A stretch of 5,419 nucleotides of DNA. It comes from a bacterium (lineage in GTDB: Bacteria; SZUA-79; Acidulodesulfobacterales; Acidulodesulfobacteraceae). Shown here piece after piece: positions 5,295-5,419 of this stretch. The translations under genes and the position numbers were made by a program. Below the pieces are notes generated by a model. That model worked only from the letters and a program-made list of their open reading frames with translations, was not told the DNA's origin and did not search any database. The stretch's first letter is position 1. Each line of letters opens with the position of its first letter. The DNA lies in contig JAJZLA010000142.1 in the NCBI GenBank assembly GCA_021803845.1, forward strand, positions 1-5,419. Reading direction: 5' to 3'.

Positions 5295-5419
5295 ATGGCA
5301 GATTTAAAACCGTCCATAATCGTGATTTTCGGCGCAAGCGGAGATCTTGCGCATATAAAAATCTTTCCCGCTCTTTATAGTTTATGGGAAGAAGGTTTTT
5401 TCCCTGAATCGTTCGTGTT
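5295..5419 (+). CDS. zwf: Glucose-6-phosphate 1-dehydrogenase, N-terminal fragment (runs off window)
   Basis: Only the first 41 residues of a protein usually near 480-510 aa are present. They start MADLKPSIIVIFGASGDLAH and continue IKIFPALYSLWEEGFFPESF. The IFGASGDLA stretch (residues 11-19) is the dinucleotide-binding signature of glucose-6-phosphate dehydrogenase, and FPALYSL (24-30) continues the expected helix. The enzyme oxidises glucose 6-phosphate to 6-phosphogluconolactone with NADP or NAD, feeding Gnd encoded upstream. The family usually reads GASGDL-T/A-K-R/K-K-L; here it is GDLAHIKI, so the second-last basic position is Ile21 while Lys22 is retained. The start is supported by GGAG five bases upstream. 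Whether a 6-phosphogluconolactonase gene follows cannot be seen. Confidence 0.9.
   Translation, partial: MADLKPSIIVIFGASGDLAHIKIFPALYSLWEEGFFPESFV

Overview
The window is a bacterial chromosomal segment with every gene on the + strand. It is AT-rich with many AAA, ATA and TTA codons. The gene content points to an anaerobic or microaerophilic bacterium: a ferredoxin-dependent indolepyruvate oxidoreductase, an Fe-S uracil-DNA glycosylase, a slipin/NfeD membrane pair, and a short 6-phosphogluconate dehydrogenase. An AT-rich deltaproteobacterium-like lineage would fit, but this is an impression from gene style and not a placement the sequence proves.

Layout. Positions 2-631 hold the 3' end of iorA, with the thiamine-diphosphate site and two C-terminal [4Fe-4S] motifs. 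iorB follows after 23 bp (655-1272). A family 4 uracil-DNA glycosylase (1320-2054) comes 47 bp later. Positions 2101-2550 and 2650-3420 encode a short NfeD-type membrane protein and a slipin (SPFH protein), a well-known partnership. The 195 bp after the slipin contain a GC-rich imperfect palindrome (about 3462-3551) in otherwise AT-rich DNA. Next to it is a hairpin with a T tract (3565-3591) that looks like an intrinsic terminator. A very strong ribosome binding site then opens a short-form 6-phosphogluconate dehydrogenase (3616-4506). A cyclase/kynurenine-formamidase-fold metal hydrolase follows (4554-5180). The 5' end of glucose-6-phosphate dehydrogenase (5295 to the edge) comes last, behind a leader with a 9-bp hairpin.

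Functionally there are three blocks: aromatic 2-keto-acid oxidation with ferredoxin reduction (iorAB), membrane-domain organisation (nfeD-slipin), and the oxidative pentose phosphate pathway (gnd and zwf). The hydrolase between gnd and zwf is the most thought-provoking point. The lactone-hydrolysis step that joins Zwf to Gnd is not represented by a recognisable gene in the window, although a normal pgl could lie just downstream of zwf.

Most of the window is ordinary housekeeping sequence. I see no CRISPR array, RNA gene, transposase or clearly new system. The best candidates for a second look are the intergenic palindrome, the gnd-hydrolase-zwf order and the zwf leader.
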